64,000 nt of DNA, taken from positions 123,408-187,407 of the forward strand of contig JAJZXU010000024.1 in assembly GCA_021806235.1 (NCBI GenBank). The letters are read 5' to 3'. This DNA comes from Thermoplasmata archaeon. GTDB taxonomy: Archaea > Thermoplasmatota > Thermoplasmata > Thermoplasmatales > Thermoplasmataceae. The translations under genes and the position numbers were made by a program. This document shows, piece after piece, positions 28,601-36,279 of this stretch. Positions within the stretch are counted from its first letter, which is position 1. The number at the start of each line of letters is the position of its first letter. A model generated the notes under the pieces. It made no database searches. It was not told the origin of the DNA and saw only the letters and a program-made list of their open reading frames with translations.

Positions 28601-30597
28601 GAAATGCACCTGTAGGAATAGCATATGATTCGCATAACAATACAATGTATGTGGCTAATTCAGGATCCGATACTGTAAGTATAATAAATGCAAGTGCATA
28701 TAATGTGTCAGAATTAATCACAATAAAAGGTGTAACAACAACAAAGACAGTAGAACTGGTAGGTAAGGTAATAGATACAGTAAATGTAGGAGCAAATCCA
28801 CAGGATGTTGTACTGGGAACAAACAATACAATGTACGTATCCAACTACGGTTCACACAATGTAACTGCAATAAAACAGATGAACTCAACAATAATACAAA
28901 CAACGGCAAATATAAATGTATATGCTGAAAACCCGATGGGGATGACAGCCACCAGCACAGATCTGTTTATAGCAAATGCAGGTTCAGACAATATAACAAT
29001 AGTAAACATGGCAACAAATACTGTTGTAAACAATCTAACACTTCAAAACAAAACCGGTGTATCATTATTAAACGAACCTATGGGTTTAGCATACAATAAA
29101 GGTACGTTATATGTGACAAACGCGGCAACAAAAAATGTAACCGCAATAAACGTAACTGCAGCAATAAGTAATAAAAACTCGATGGGAATAACAAACACAT
29201 ATCACCACACAAAAGACTTCAAAAATATAATGGTGGGAACAATGCCAACATATATAGCCAGTAATACCACTAATACCCAATTATTCGTTGCAAATTATCT
29301 ATCCGGAAATATAACAGAGATAAACCCGGCTACAAACAAAACTGTAAAAAGCTTTAATGTACCGGGATTAAACGTTACAGCGGTATTACCCATATCGGAT
29401 TACAATATGACAGAGATAAGTGGTACAACAGGTTCAAACGGTATGATATACCTGAATATGACAGCTAACAACACATTTAACTATGCAATAAACGGCATAA
29501 CAAGTGGTTTTGCAAATACATACCTATTTATGGGAGATTATTCATCAGGAGCAGCAATGGCAGGAGCAGCACCATACATGGATCTGGGAGAACTAACATC
29601 AGGATTAAACAGTAACGGTTTCGGGGTTTCACAGCCATTTGAGATACCGGTAACAGTAAATTCAACATCAGTAAGTGGAGTACATATATCTACAAAAGTA
29701 ATGAAGAGCACCATAACATACAATGGAACAACTGAAATAATGTTAACTGCAACAAAGGATGGCACACCATTATCTGATTACACTATAACAGTAACGGCAC
29801 AGAATGCACTTGGAGCAAACAGAGGCCTTGTATATAATACAGCAGCGTCAGGTTTATCATCAGGTGCAAATCCGAACAGCTATTTCGGCTCAACAAGCAT
29901 GCCAGAATATACGGTTACAACTAATGCAAATGGTATAGCATATGTAAACTTCACTGCAGCTGAGTACACATATAATACAACAACCGGCAGTAATTATAAG
30001 ATGATTCCATTCACATCAACGCATTATGTGCCATATGATGAATTCCAGCTGGGAATAACGGGAATGAATGGAACCGGAGCCCTTAATTATATGTCACAGG
30101 CAAATATCGTATCAACGCCATTTGTATTCAATAATACAACATCGCCGTTCATATTCCCGGTAGCAAAAGCATACATATCAGGTGCATCATACTCAAATGG
30201 TAATTACTATATATTAAGTGACCACCCATATACAATGTACATCAATTCAACATACAATACCATGGCAGGTCCATCATATAAGGATATATCTGTTACAGTA
30301 TCAACAAACTACGGTAAGTTATCAAAGACATCAGTAAATACAGGATCAACAGGATCATACAAATTAATATATACATCGGCACCTGTATCAACAGTAACAA
30401 AGGTAACCATCAGCATTGAAATGAAGAGTGGGAGCAATCCAACCTATTACAACACAACATACTACGTTGAACCATACCATGCTCCATCATATACATTAGA
30501 CTATGTTGTAATAGGCATAGTTGCAGCGGTAGCAGCGGTATTCGCAGTATTATATGCCATGGACCTAAGAAAGTTAAAAGCAGCAACCAAAAAATAA
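25606..30597 (+). CDS. Giant peptide-binding surface protein with YVTN beta-propeller
   Basis: 1663 residues, about 2.5 times a normal family-5 binding protein. Residues 10-30 are an N-terminal membrane anchor. About 50-725 form the binding-protein fold (Phe-Arg-Gln-Ala-Leu-Asn-Tyr-Ala-Val-Asp-Lys near residue 440). About 735-860 look Ig-like. About 945-1265 contain repeats with the core Gly-Ile-Ala-Tyr-Asp-Ser-His-Asn-Asn-Thr-Met-Tyr-Val-Ala-Asn, typical of YVTN beta-propellers. About 1370-1625 hold more Ig-like strands. A C-terminal membrane helix (about 1633-1653) ends in a Lys-rich tail. Both ends are thus membrane-anchored. It is rich in Asn-X-Ser/Thr. It directly follows the second transporter operon and is its probable receptor. 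Domain limits are by eye. Confidence 0.9.
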   Translation: MNNFKDRLKRDLLVVIVLVVVLMFSMEFLQGSVGVNNQNSVQPSQVAGDVANTYPTTIFNEPGYTNGTYKIGEIGNIASININTASTVCDALITDEIYNSLVGTATNGSAINCLASSYSDYTVNSVNNTTFDPLTGAMAHVSVDYIVHLRPNVQWTNIPSSGSKATDTFSNYTSFVATNGKTYSYTYTNFYDPAVGHNVTFNGAGEQKYYLQSQDVILTWKMLFDAVDYSGDYTGVVNIVPINNLTVEFMLSVPTSTFVTSALEVPIMPYNIWVAHDYASSPGLWNYSASSSASSSYNAWNLGYTASTGIAPGLVGTGPFMMNGGYGMPKGAWIPSDYWQLYVNPHYFGQYVPSLDKYTPKIYSIYDKYFASYSPAVAAESSGQIYSIMLPPPPTFLPTLQTIPNTYIYNKPTTGFGYMEINAYKQDAPYNITAFRQALNYAVDKGYIASVVNEGYGVPGESLVPVSDSVWYDKSIPSYSYDLAKANATIATIPGFTWHGGHWDYKGKKVTATIQITVSSEDPLGVEAAEIIASAWGSIGISTTVKQESFTTLVTNLVALSPSDPTTYNVISLGVSGIIGNPTSFFEDTYNASIGVGSGFYMGPFSHLNSTEATTAGNSSLSSLSSTQMTSYMGNLTTSLVTNLSFSKEIKLSDQLQLLGAVEANPINVGYGIDTIPITNSTFTGIIHDTLGVTGFWYWNFMNVHLKKAVVSVKPVALPTLLEVGVISNSKIYMNGQYGNMTIQVRNQYGQALSHIPVSIGYTPSGAILNISSISGTTNSNGIYKFEFKIISQNTLIYTSDYTGSVNFTVSALAPSSSYVAGTGYANIDISPYGVAYKVIKYPNYISVSNTSTEMAIEIYNPATGKPISGYKYTVESLSGLLKLMKSTGQTLHNTTSFSSVYGFGFMSTSTPGTFHYFTHDLADGILYHNGYLYIADMGTNNVTRYNLSTGAMKNVTVGANPMQLAYDSHNNTIFVTNSNNVTVINPGTMAIISTIAVGNAPVGIAYDSHNNTMYVANSGSDTVSIINASAYNVSELITIKGVTTTKTVELVGKVIDTVNVGANPQDVVLGTNNTMYVSNYGSHNVTAIKQMNSTIIQTTANINVYAENPMGMTATSTDLFIANAGSDNITIVNMATNTVVNNLTLQNKTGVSLLNEPMGLAYNKGTLYVTNAATKNVTAINVTAAISNKNSMGITNTYHHTKDFKNIMVGTMPTYIASNTTNTQLFVANYLSGNITEINPATNKTVKSFNVPGLNVTAVLPISDYNMTEISGTTGSNGMIYLNMTANNTFNYAINGITSGFANTYLFMGDYSSGAAMAGAAPYMDLGELTSGLNSNGFGVSQPFEIPVTVNSTSVSGVHISTKVMKSTITYNGTTEIMLTATKDGTPLSDYTITVTAQNALGANRGLVYNTAASGLSSGANPNSYFGSTSMPEYTVTTNANGIAYVNFTAAEYTYNTTTGSNYKMIPFTSTHYVPYDEFQLGITGMNGTGALNYMSQANIVSTPFVFNNTTSPFIFPVAKAYISGASYSNGNYYILSDHPYTMYINSTYNTMAGPSYKDISVTVSTNYGKLSKTSVNTGSTGSYKLIYTSAPVSTVTKVTISIEMKSGSNPTYYNTTYYVEPYHAPSYTLDYVVIGIVAAVAAVFAVLYAMDLRKLKAATKK

Positions 30598-30610
30598 ATT
30601 TTTTATTTTA
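30598..30610 (+). terminator. T-rich terminator after the giant binding protein
   Basis: A run of six to seven T followed by ATTTTATA immediately after the stop codon, fitting archaeal oligo-T termination. No stem-loop is visible. Confidence 0.35.
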
Positions 30611-30693
30611 TAATTTATAGTAATTTTATACTTTCCAATTTTATTTAATCTCATATAAACAATGTTTATTATGCACCATGTAATATAGAATAA

Positions 30694-31041
30694 ATGGATC
30701 CAGCAGCGAAATATTTTCATTGTACAGATCGTGAAAGAGCTATATTTGAAGCAGGCATAAAACTGGGTGCAATATTTCATCAATATACAGGGATACCGGT
30801 AAATAAGGATAATGTAAATACAATAAAAGATGCAATAGAGGAGAGTACAGGGATACAGCCATTTGTTGAAAATATAAATGTGGATATAAATATAGATGAT
30901 AATACCTTATTTAATTATTTAACATTAAACTGCAAAATGCTGGATGTGAAATTAACCATAAAATATAACAATCAGGAGATAAAAGCGAGGATGAGATATA
31001 TAAATGAATTGAATTATCCCCTGATGTATCTGGAGGAATAA
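30694..31041 (+). CDS. mptD: Archaeal dihydroneopterin aldolase MptD
   Basis: A 115-residue protein of the archaeal dihydroneopterin aldolase family (formerly DUF372), which converts dihydroneopterin to 6-hydroxymethyl-dihydropterin in tetrahydropterin cofactor synthesis. Conserved blocks are Lys-Tyr-Phe-His, Asp-Arg-Glu-Arg-Ala-Ile-Phe-Glu-Ala-Gly-Ile-Lys-Leu-Gly-Ala near residue 14, Gln-Pro-Phe-Val-Glu, and the closing Glu-Leu-Asn-Tyr-Pro-Leu-Met-Tyr. The length fits the family. It is followed after two bases by an NTPase gene and then by trm1, likely in one transcript. Confidence 0.88.
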   Translation: MDPAAKYFHCTDRERAIFEAGIKLGAIFHQYTGIPVNKDNVNTIKDAIEESTGIQPFVENINVDINIDDNTLFNYLTLNCKMLDVKLTIKYNNQEIKARMRYINELNYPLMYLEE

Positions 31042-31043
31042 CC

Positions 31044-31589
31044 ATGGCAGTAAAGGTAGGTATAACAGGTCCGATTGGATCCATAAAAACAGAGGCATTG
31101 AATAAAATTATGGAAATGCTTAAAAATGATGGGAAGGTTATAGAAGGAACTTTGGTTTCTGAAAAATATGAACATGGTAGAGTCACATCATACTATATAA
31201 CAGATATTTTAACAAAAAAGAGGGTGGAATTTGCCAGGGCAGACCTCGTGTCAAGGGTAAAGGTCGATAAGTTAGGTGTTGATACCAAATCCCTGGAGGA
31301 ATTATTTGTTCCAAGTTTACAGAGATCACGGGAAGAAGCTGATATAATTGTAATAGATGAGCTGGGTAAAATAGAGAATTCAACAAAAAATATCAAAAAT
31401 GAAATAGAAAAAACAATGAAATCTGAAAAATCAATAATAGTAACACTGCATAAAAAATCAAGAAATCCGGTATTACAGGAATTCAGGGGTTATGAAAGTG
31501 TCAGGGTCTTCGATATAACACCCATAAATAAAAATATATTACCGTTTAAGATAATAAAGGTATTAAATGGAGAAGAAGAATCAATTTAA
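31044..31589 (+). CDS. THEP1-type nucleoside-triphosphatase with altered Walker A
   Basis: 181 residues, the size of the THEP1 NTPase family (human NTPCR relatives), which hydrolyse NTPs; their cellular role is unclear. The order of motifs fits: a P-loop at residues 9-16, then Ile-Ile-Val-Ile-Asp-Glu-Leu-Gly-Lys-Ile-Glu (Walker B plus family signature) near residue 108, and Val-Thr-Leu-His-Lys-Lys-Ser near 139. The P-loop reads Gly-Pro-Ile-Gly-Ser-Ile-Lys-Thr: the Gly that normally precedes Lys is Ile. Activity may therefore be changed, or the family here may tolerate it. It overlaps the trm1 start by 23 bases. Confidence 0.82.
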   Translation: MAVKVGITGPIGSIKTEALNKIMEMLKNDGKVIEGTLVSEKYEHGRVTSYYITDILTKKRVEFARADLVSRVKVDKLGVDTKSLEELFVPSLQRSREEADIIVIDELGKIENSTKNIKNEIEKTMKSEKSIIVTLHKKSRNPVLQEFRGYESVRVFDITPINKNILPFKIIKVLNGEEESI

Positions 31590-32622
31590 AACGATAAATG
31601 AGGGCGAAATAAAATTAATTATACCGGATAATTTTTTTATTAAGGGTCCAGGAACCAGAACTGCAGGATTTTATAATATGGATCAGAAATTAAACAGGGA
31701 TTTCACCATATCATTTCTAAAAACAGTTAAACCAAAATTAGCACTGGATGCTTTTGGTGGAACAGGCATACGTGGTTTAAGGATTAATAAGGAAGCAAAC
31801 ATAAAGACTGTTATAACTGAAATAAATAAAGCCTCATTTAATTTTATAAAAAATAACAGGGATTATAATAATTCGGATGTTGAAATATATAACCAGAGCT
31901 TTCAATCAGTATTAAATGATTATTTATTTGATTATATAGACATAGACCCGTATGGTTCTGTTTTACCATATATCGATGATGCACTGTTTAATGTAAGAAA
32001 TAGGGGCTATATAGGTATAACACCCACGGATTTAACCGCATTAACCGGTTCAACTGGGAAAAAAACTAAAAGAAGGTACAGTGCATTTATTTTAAATGAT
32101 AATTACAGGCATGAATCGGGAATAAGATTGTTAATAGCGGAAATAATTAAAAGGGCTGCAGCAATGGATAAGGCTGCCATTCCGATGCTGTCAATATGGC
32201 ATTCCCATTATTATAGAATAATATTCCAGATATTTTCATCTGCAAATAAAGCCGATGAATTACTGGATAAAATTGCCTGTGTAAATAAACATAATATTAT
32301 TTCAGACCTATACAGTAATATAAATGAGGGGCCGGTATGGTCTGGCAATCTGAATTCAACTATAATAAACAGTTTAAATATTATAGATAATCCGGATAAA
32401 TTATTTATAAAATATTTAAATAGAATCAAAAACAATGATTTATCATATTATTTTCTGGAATTACCGGATATTGCAAGGTTTAAAAAAATTGATACAGTTA
32501 GTATAGATAAGGCTATGGATATATTTAAAAAAAATAATATAAATGCCGGAAGAACGCAGTTTTCTGAAACCGGGTTAAAGATAAATTATAATATAAAAGA
32601 GGCAATAAAATATCTGTACTAA
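31567..32622 (+). CDS. trm1: tRNA (guanine26-N2)-dimethyltransferase Trm1
   Basis: A 351-residue Trm1 that dimethylates G26 of tRNA using SAM. Motifs are the N-terminal Glu-Gly-Glu-Ile-Lys-Leu-Ile-Ile-Pro, the SAM site Ala-Leu-Asp-Ala-Phe-Gly-Gly-Thr-Gly-Ile-Arg-Gly near residue 58, and Asp-Tyr-Ile-Asp-Ile-Asp-Pro-Tyr-Gly-Ser near 117. Thr-Pro-Thr-Asp-Leu-Thr-Ala-Leu follows at about 155. The C-terminal domain is somewhat short compared with other archaeal Trm1, but complete to the Gln-Phe-Ser-Glu-Thr-Gly block. The third gene after mptD and the NTPase. Confidence 0.93.
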   Translation: MEKKNQFKTINEGEIKLIIPDNFFIKGPGTRTAGFYNMDQKLNRDFTISFLKTVKPKLALDAFGGTGIRGLRINKEANIKTVITEINKASFNFIKNNRDYNNSDVEIYNQSFQSVLNDYLFDYIDIDPYGSVLPYIDDALFNVRNRGYIGITPTDLTALTGSTGKKTKRRYSAFILNDNYRHESGIRLLIAEIIKRAAAMDKAAIPMLSIWHSHYYRIIFQIFSSANKADELLDKIACVNKHNIISDLYSNINEGPVWSGNLNSTIINSLNIIDNPDKLFIKYLNRIKNNDLSYYFLELPDIARFKKIDTVSIDKAMDIFKKNNINAGRTQFSETGLKINYNIKEAIKYLY

Positions 32623-33092
32623 TTTTTGGTTGATGCTTCCTCTTTTTCCCTTACGAATTCCCCTATATCTATATTGTTATCCGATAAGACCGTCAGTAAT
32701 GCGGTCTCAAAATCAATAAATTCCATATTTTCCAGTAATTCCTTTGCCCTGATTATTACCTCTTTTTTTGTGAGTTTGCCTGATGCGGATACCGCCTCCA
32801 GCAATCTATCCACCAGAGGTTTTTCTCCGGCATTTGAAAATAAGCTATTTGCATCAACACGAAAATCCAGTGGAACTATTACACCATCCGTACTGAAATT
32901 CGGTAAATATTTTCCGTCCTTTTCCATTAATAATTTGTCCTCAACGCATCCTGATATAAATTTATCTATTAAATCTGGTGGCAATAGTGCCCTTTTGAAT
33001 GATAGTGTATTTAGAAAATCATTTTTTGTATAGCCATCAAGTTTTTTATTTGCAACAATTGCTATTAATTTTCTTGAAATATCCCTGTTCAT
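32619..33092 (-). CDS. DUF2240 family protein
   Basis: 157 residues, matching the archaeal DUF2240 pattern. An N-terminal helical domain (Leu-Pro-Pro-Asp-Leu-Ile-Asp-Lys-Phe-Ile-Ser-Gly-Cys-Val-Glu-Asp) is followed by Leu-Pro-Asn-Phe and Val-Pro-Leu-Asp-Phe-Arg-Val-Asp, then a second helical domain. The function is not established; the first half looks like a winged-helix fold. It converges on trm1 with a four-base overlap of the stop regions and is followed on its own strand by the CinA-like gene after 20 bases. Confidence 0.75.
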   Translation of the reverse strand: MNRDISRKLIAIVANKKLDGYTKNDFLNTLSFKRALLPPDLIDKFISGCVEDKLLMEKDGKYLPNFSTDGVIVPLDFRVDANSLFSNAGEKPLVDRLLEAVSASGKLTKKEVIIRAKELLENMEFIDFETALLTVLSDNNIDIGEFVREKEEASTKN

Positions 33093-33112
33093 ATATGTAA
33101 ATATTTAAATTG

Positions 33113-33871
33113 CTAATAATCATTTTCATTTATTTTATTTTTTATTTCATTTAAAATTTTTTTAACATTGCCTATTACAGAATCTTTATCCTTCCCGGAT
33201 GATGAAACCTCTATCTCAATACTGGGATTTTTATTCTCTATGCCCAGTGGATGTGTTTTTATATAAACTTTACCTCCATATAATTTCATCATGTTTGAAA
33301 TCAGAGGTGCTATTTTACTTTCCATAACATTTTTTACCCTTATGGAATCATCATAATAGAAATAATCCTTTATTTTTATTTCATTTAATATATTATTCAT
33401 TATAGATTCTACTTCACTTGGGACTCCAGGCAAAATTATAAATTTTCTGTCATTTATTATTTTATAAACGCCCGGGGCAGTTCCCGCGTCATTTCTTACC
33501 GGAATAGACCCCTCCGGCAATATGGCCATTTTCTCTCTCTCATCAGTAATGATATTGTCCCTAAATTTGGTTTTTATCATTTCAAGTGCATTATTATTTA
33601 ATATTAATTTTAAATTAAAGGCCATTGAAAATCCTTTTAATGTCATATCATCATAGGTGGGTCCCAAACCGCCGGATGAAACTATTAAATCCGCATTGTT
33701 GTATGCATATGTAAATGCATTTTTTATATCCTCTAAATTATCTCCTACTATTATGCCCCTTATTACATTATACCCTGAATATGTTAAAAATTTACCTATA
33801 AAAGCAAAATTGGTATTTACAGTTCTACCCTTTAAAATTTCATTGCCTGTTGTGATAATTATTGCATCCAT
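33113..33871 (-). CDS. CinA-type molybdopterin-binding-like domain protein
   Basis: A 252-residue protein with the N-terminal domain of CinA. It begins Ile-Ile-Ile-Thr-Thr-Gly-Asn-Glu-Ile-Leu-Lys-Gly-Arg-Thr, has Ser-Ser-Gly-Gly-Leu-Gly-Pro-Thr-Tyr-Asp-Asp near residue 66, and Ile-Leu-Pro-Gly-Val-Pro-Ser-Glu-Val near 150. This fold is shared with MoeA/MogA and with CinA proteins that act on nucleotide-type substrates. The C-terminal NMN deamidase domain of bacterial CinA is missing, as in other archaeal members. The substrate is unknown. The gene stands between two minus-strand genes with short spacers. Confidence 0.85.
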   Translation of the reverse strand: MDAIIITTGNEILKGRTVNTNFAFIGKFLTYSGYNVIRGIIVGDNLEDIKNAFTYAYNNADLIVSSGGLGPTYDDMTLKGFSMAFNLKLILNNNALEMIKTKFRDNIITDEREKMAILPEGSIPVRNDAGTAPGVYKIINDRKFIILPGVPSEVESIMNNILNEIKIKDYFYYDDSIRVKNVMESKIAPLISNMMKLYGGKVYIKTHPLGIENKNPSIEIEVSSSGKDKDSVIGNVKKILNEIKNKINENDY

Positions 33872-33899
33872 AATTTACCATATTAAAATTATATATAAA

Positions 33900-34262
33900 T
33901 TACATGTTTTTGAAAATTGAGTCGTATATATTCTTTTCCTTGCTTTCCTCTTTTTTATCCTGTGCAAGCTTGTGTATTTTTTCCTTATCCAGATACCATT
34001 GATTTATTCTCCATACCTTGCCCTTTATAATGTTTATTTCCTCCCTGAATGTTGTTAATATTCCGTATTCCTCTAAGTTATAGAAAGCATCCCGCTCTGC
34101 CGAGGTTAATACGTTATCAAGTACATAGTCCTCATAACCAAAAAATGATAATATAAAATCGCACAGGTCTTCTACCTCTTTTTCTAACATACCTTTTTTA
34201 CCGTAGACGTTCTCAATTGCCCGTATTAACTCGTTTCTATCTATGGTCATAATTATAACCAT
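33900..34262 (-). CDS. Small DUF6015-like protein
   Basis: A 120-residue helical protein with a conserved-looking Phe-Phe-Gly-Tyr-Glu-Asp-Tyr-Val-Leu-Asp-Asn-Val-Leu segment near residue 40, and Arg-Asp-Ala-Phe-Tyr-Asn-Leu-Glu-Glu-Tyr-Gly-Ile-Leu, then Val-Trp-Arg-Ile-Asn. This reads like the DUF6015 family common in Thermoplasmata; the name is from memory and less certain than the gene. The ATG at 34250 is an alternative start, while 34262 has GGGTG upstream. No function is known. Confidence 0.62.
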   Translation of the reverse strand: MVIIMTIDRNELIRAIENVYGKKGMLEKEVEDLCDFILSFFGYEDYVLDNVLTSAERDAFYNLEEYGILTTFREEINIIKGKVWRINQWYLDKEKIHKLAQDKKEESKEKNIYDSIFKNM

Positions 34263-34331
34263 TATTTACACCCTATTAAATTTTTTTACAAAATTTTAAA
34301 TAAAATTCTACATAGTATTTAAAATAAATTA

Positions 34332-35249
34332 CTACACCCTCATTATATCCATATCTGTATTTTCATATACAAATACTTTAAATAGCTTATCAACTGTAAA
34401 AATTTTATAGCCATCATACTTATTATCATCAATATATCCCGCACCATAATTTATTTTTATTATACCTGTTTCATTTATTACCATTTCCTCGCCGGATCTT
34501 ATATAATATTCATCTATTTTTTTATTATTAAGGTTATATAAATGTTTTATGTACCCAAATGATGTATCATCACGGTATTCATATTCCTTTCTTATTATAC
34601 CCAGATCCTTTTCACTGTCTATGCCTATCCATAATGCATCTTCGTTATAGACGCCCATCTCATTATTTTTAACAATATACGGAAAAACACTTTTTTCTAT
34701 ATCCTTCTCTATATATTTTCTGGAAAAAACATTAAACATTGATTTCTTTATATAATATAGGCCAGCATTTATGTAATAATCCAGTTCAGGTTTTTCCTTA
34801 AAATTATATATTTTATCACCAGAAAATTCAACAATGCCGAACGGGCTTTTCATTTTTGTTACGTACATTAGCATTCCATAATCCTTTGTTTTTGCAGTTT
34901 CAACAAAATTTTTGAAATTTATATCTGTTATGGTGTCTCCATTTCTTACTATTACATCATCATTTATATTATCCATTAGATTTTTTAATGAAAATAAGGT
35001 ACCCATAGGCTTTTCTTCCTTCAGATAGTGAATATTCAGATCCCTGTAATTTTTATATCTTTCCTCTATTTTTTCACTTAAATAACCAGATAATATATAC
35101 ACATCCTTTATCCCTATATTTTTAAAATCAAACAGTTGTCTGTCCATTATTGTGTAGTTATCCCTTATTTCAACCAGTGCTTTTGGTATATGATCTGTAA
35201 TGGGTTTTAACCTTTTTCCGTAACCACCTGCCAGTATAGCTCCTATCAT
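34332..35249 (-). CDS. Sugar-phosphate nucleotidyltransferase
   Basis: A 305-residue NDP-sugar pyrophosphorylase-like enzyme. The start Met-Ile-Gly-Ala-Ile-Leu-Ala-Gly-Gly-Tyr-Gly-Lys-Arg-Leu-Lys-Pro is the canonical nucleotide-binding signature. Pro-Lys-Ala-Leu-Val-Glu follows at about 25, and Val-Arg-Asn-Gly-Asp-Thr near 98 is the metal/sugar site. The product could be a GDP-, UDP- or dTDP-sugar for surface glycans; the substrate cannot be read. The C-terminal part lacks a clear hexapeptide-repeat domain. The frame is open further upstream (ATG at 35312), but the ATG at 35249 starts the conserved domain. Confidence 0.88.
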   Translation of the reverse strand: MIGAILAGGYGKRLKPITDHIPKALVEIRDNYTIMDRQLFDFKNIGIKDVYILSGYLSEKIEERYKNYRDLNIHYLKEEKPMGTLFSLKNLMDNINDDVIVRNGDTITDINFKNFVETAKTKDYGMLMYVTKMKSPFGIVEFSGDKIYNFKEKPELDYYINAGLYYIKKSMFNVFSRKYIEKDIEKSVFPYIVKNNEMGVYNEDALWIGIDSEKDLGIIRKEYEYRDDTSFGYIKHLYNLNNKKIDEYYIRSGEEMVINETGIIKINYGAGYIDDNKYDGYKIFTVDKLFKVFVYENTDMDIMRV

Positions 35250-35321
35250 AATAAGTGATATGAATTCTATATAATTTACTTTTCTATTAAACATTAAAAT
35301 ACGTTTAAACAATATAGAAGT

Positions 35322-35395
35322 GCCCGTATGGGGTAATCTGGATATCCTGAAGGCCTGCGGAGCCTTAGATTCGGGTTCAAATCCCGGTGCGGGCG
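35322..35395 (+). tRNA. tRNA-Arg (anticodon GCG)
   Basis: A complete cloverleaf. Acceptor GCCCGTA pairs with TGCGGGC. Anticodon stem AAGGC/GCCTT has loop CTGCGGA, giving anticodon GCG for Arg. The T arm is TCGGG/CCCGG with loop TTCAAAT. Discriminator is G, and CCA is not encoded. The D stem is weaker, with a G-T pair and one mismatch. It borders the decayed island at 35.5-37.0 kb and may have served as its integration site. Confidence 0.9.
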
Positions 35396-35543
35396 TATAT
35401 ATAAAATTTCAAATCTCTATTTGCCTTAACACCTGTAACCATCATCTGGTTTATACATTCTTGATCCACTTTTTATAATATAAACGCGTGATTTTTATAG
35501 TTAATAAAGACCAGTTAAAGATTAATGTAACGTTATGTAGAAT

Positions 35544-35957
35544 TTGATAGTGAATGGATGGCTGGAAAACCGTATCAAGGCTCAAAAGTTTGTATACTTC
35601 GGAAAGAAAGTTGGGCTCCCTCTTGGATATGATTTTGACATTTATCTATACGGACCGTATTCGTCAAAGCTTGCTGATGATTATTATCATATTTCTGATG
35701 AGGAATGGAATTCTGGAACCCTTGATATACCAGAGGATATAAAGCAAACACTCAGTTCCCTGAAAAGAATGGATGCTCTGTACATGGAGGTTGCTGCTAC
35801 GTTTGATTCCCTTAAATCTGCTAACAGTGGTGTTTCTGATAATGTATTAATTGATGCAGTTTCAACTTTAAAGCATAATAGATTAACAGAGAAAGGCAAG
35901 GATAAAGCGTACATACAAAAAGTTGTCAAAGAACTTTCCAAACTTAAACTATCCTGA
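35544..35957 (+). CDS. Panacea/YwgA-like protein, probable orphan antitoxin
   Basis: 137 residues of a small helical family whose core is Lys-Ala-Gln-Lys-Phe-Val-Tyr-Phe near residue 12, Tyr-Leu-Tyr-Gly-Pro-Tyr-Ser-Ser near 34 and Leu-Ala-Asp-Asp-Tyr-Tyr. This pattern recalls the Panacea (DUF4065/SocA-like) and YwgA proteins, several of which are antitoxins. A clear paralogue lies at 57169 in front of a broken PIN toxin. Compared with it, this copy lacks about 35 N-terminal residues and has only TTG (35544) or GTG (35550) starts, so it may be truncated. No toxin partner follows; only pseudogene sequence does. Confidence 0.55.
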   Translation: MIVNGWLENRIKAQKFVYFGKKVGLPLGYDFDIYLYGPYSSKLADDYYHISDEEWNSGTLDIPEDIKQTLSSLKRMDALYMEVAATFDSLKSANSGVSDNVLIDAVSTLKHNRLTEKGKDKAYIQKVVKELSKLKLS

Positions 35958-36164
35958 TTTCTGGTTTGCGTCCTTCTCAATTGCGTAGTTAATAAATCAA
36001 TCCATGATCTACTTTTTTTTGTCATTCAGAAAACTACTTATTAATTCTTTTACTACTTTTGATTGGTCCTACATTTTTCCCACTTTTACTGATATCTTTT
36101 TTGCTTCAGGTAGAAAATCTTTATGCCCGTTACCAATCCTAAAATCTACCCTGAATATTGACAT
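35949..36164 (-). pseudogene. Decayed small gene with three in-frame stops
   Basis: A single minus-strand frame reads as protein from an ATG at 36164 to a TAG at 35949 but is interrupted by TAG, TAG and TGA. Coherent stretches are Met-Ser-Ile-Phe-Arg-Val-Asp-Phe-Arg-Ile-Gly-Asn-Gly-His, Gln-Ser-Lys-Val-Val-Lys-Glu-Leu-Ile-Ser-Ser-Phe and Phe-Ile-Asn-Tyr-Ala-Ile-Glu-Lys-Asp-Ala. Mixed stop types argue against recoding. It lies downstream of the ArdC-like gene on the same strand and its end overlaps the convergent antitoxin-like gene. Family unknown, perhaps plasmid-borne. Confidence 0.4.
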
Positions 36165-36279
36165 TCATATTCTAATTTTGTACTCTATTTCCATTACTGC
36201 TTATCATCCTGCGATGTTCCATCTGGCTATAATAACTGCATTCTATTTGATATCTCATCTATTAGCCATTTTGCATTGT

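Noticed and set aside
35949..36164. Stop-codon recoding (e.g. TAG as pyrrolysine) in the broken frame
   Set aside because: Both TAG and TGA interrupt the same short frame, and no recoding machinery is visible; decay is simpler.
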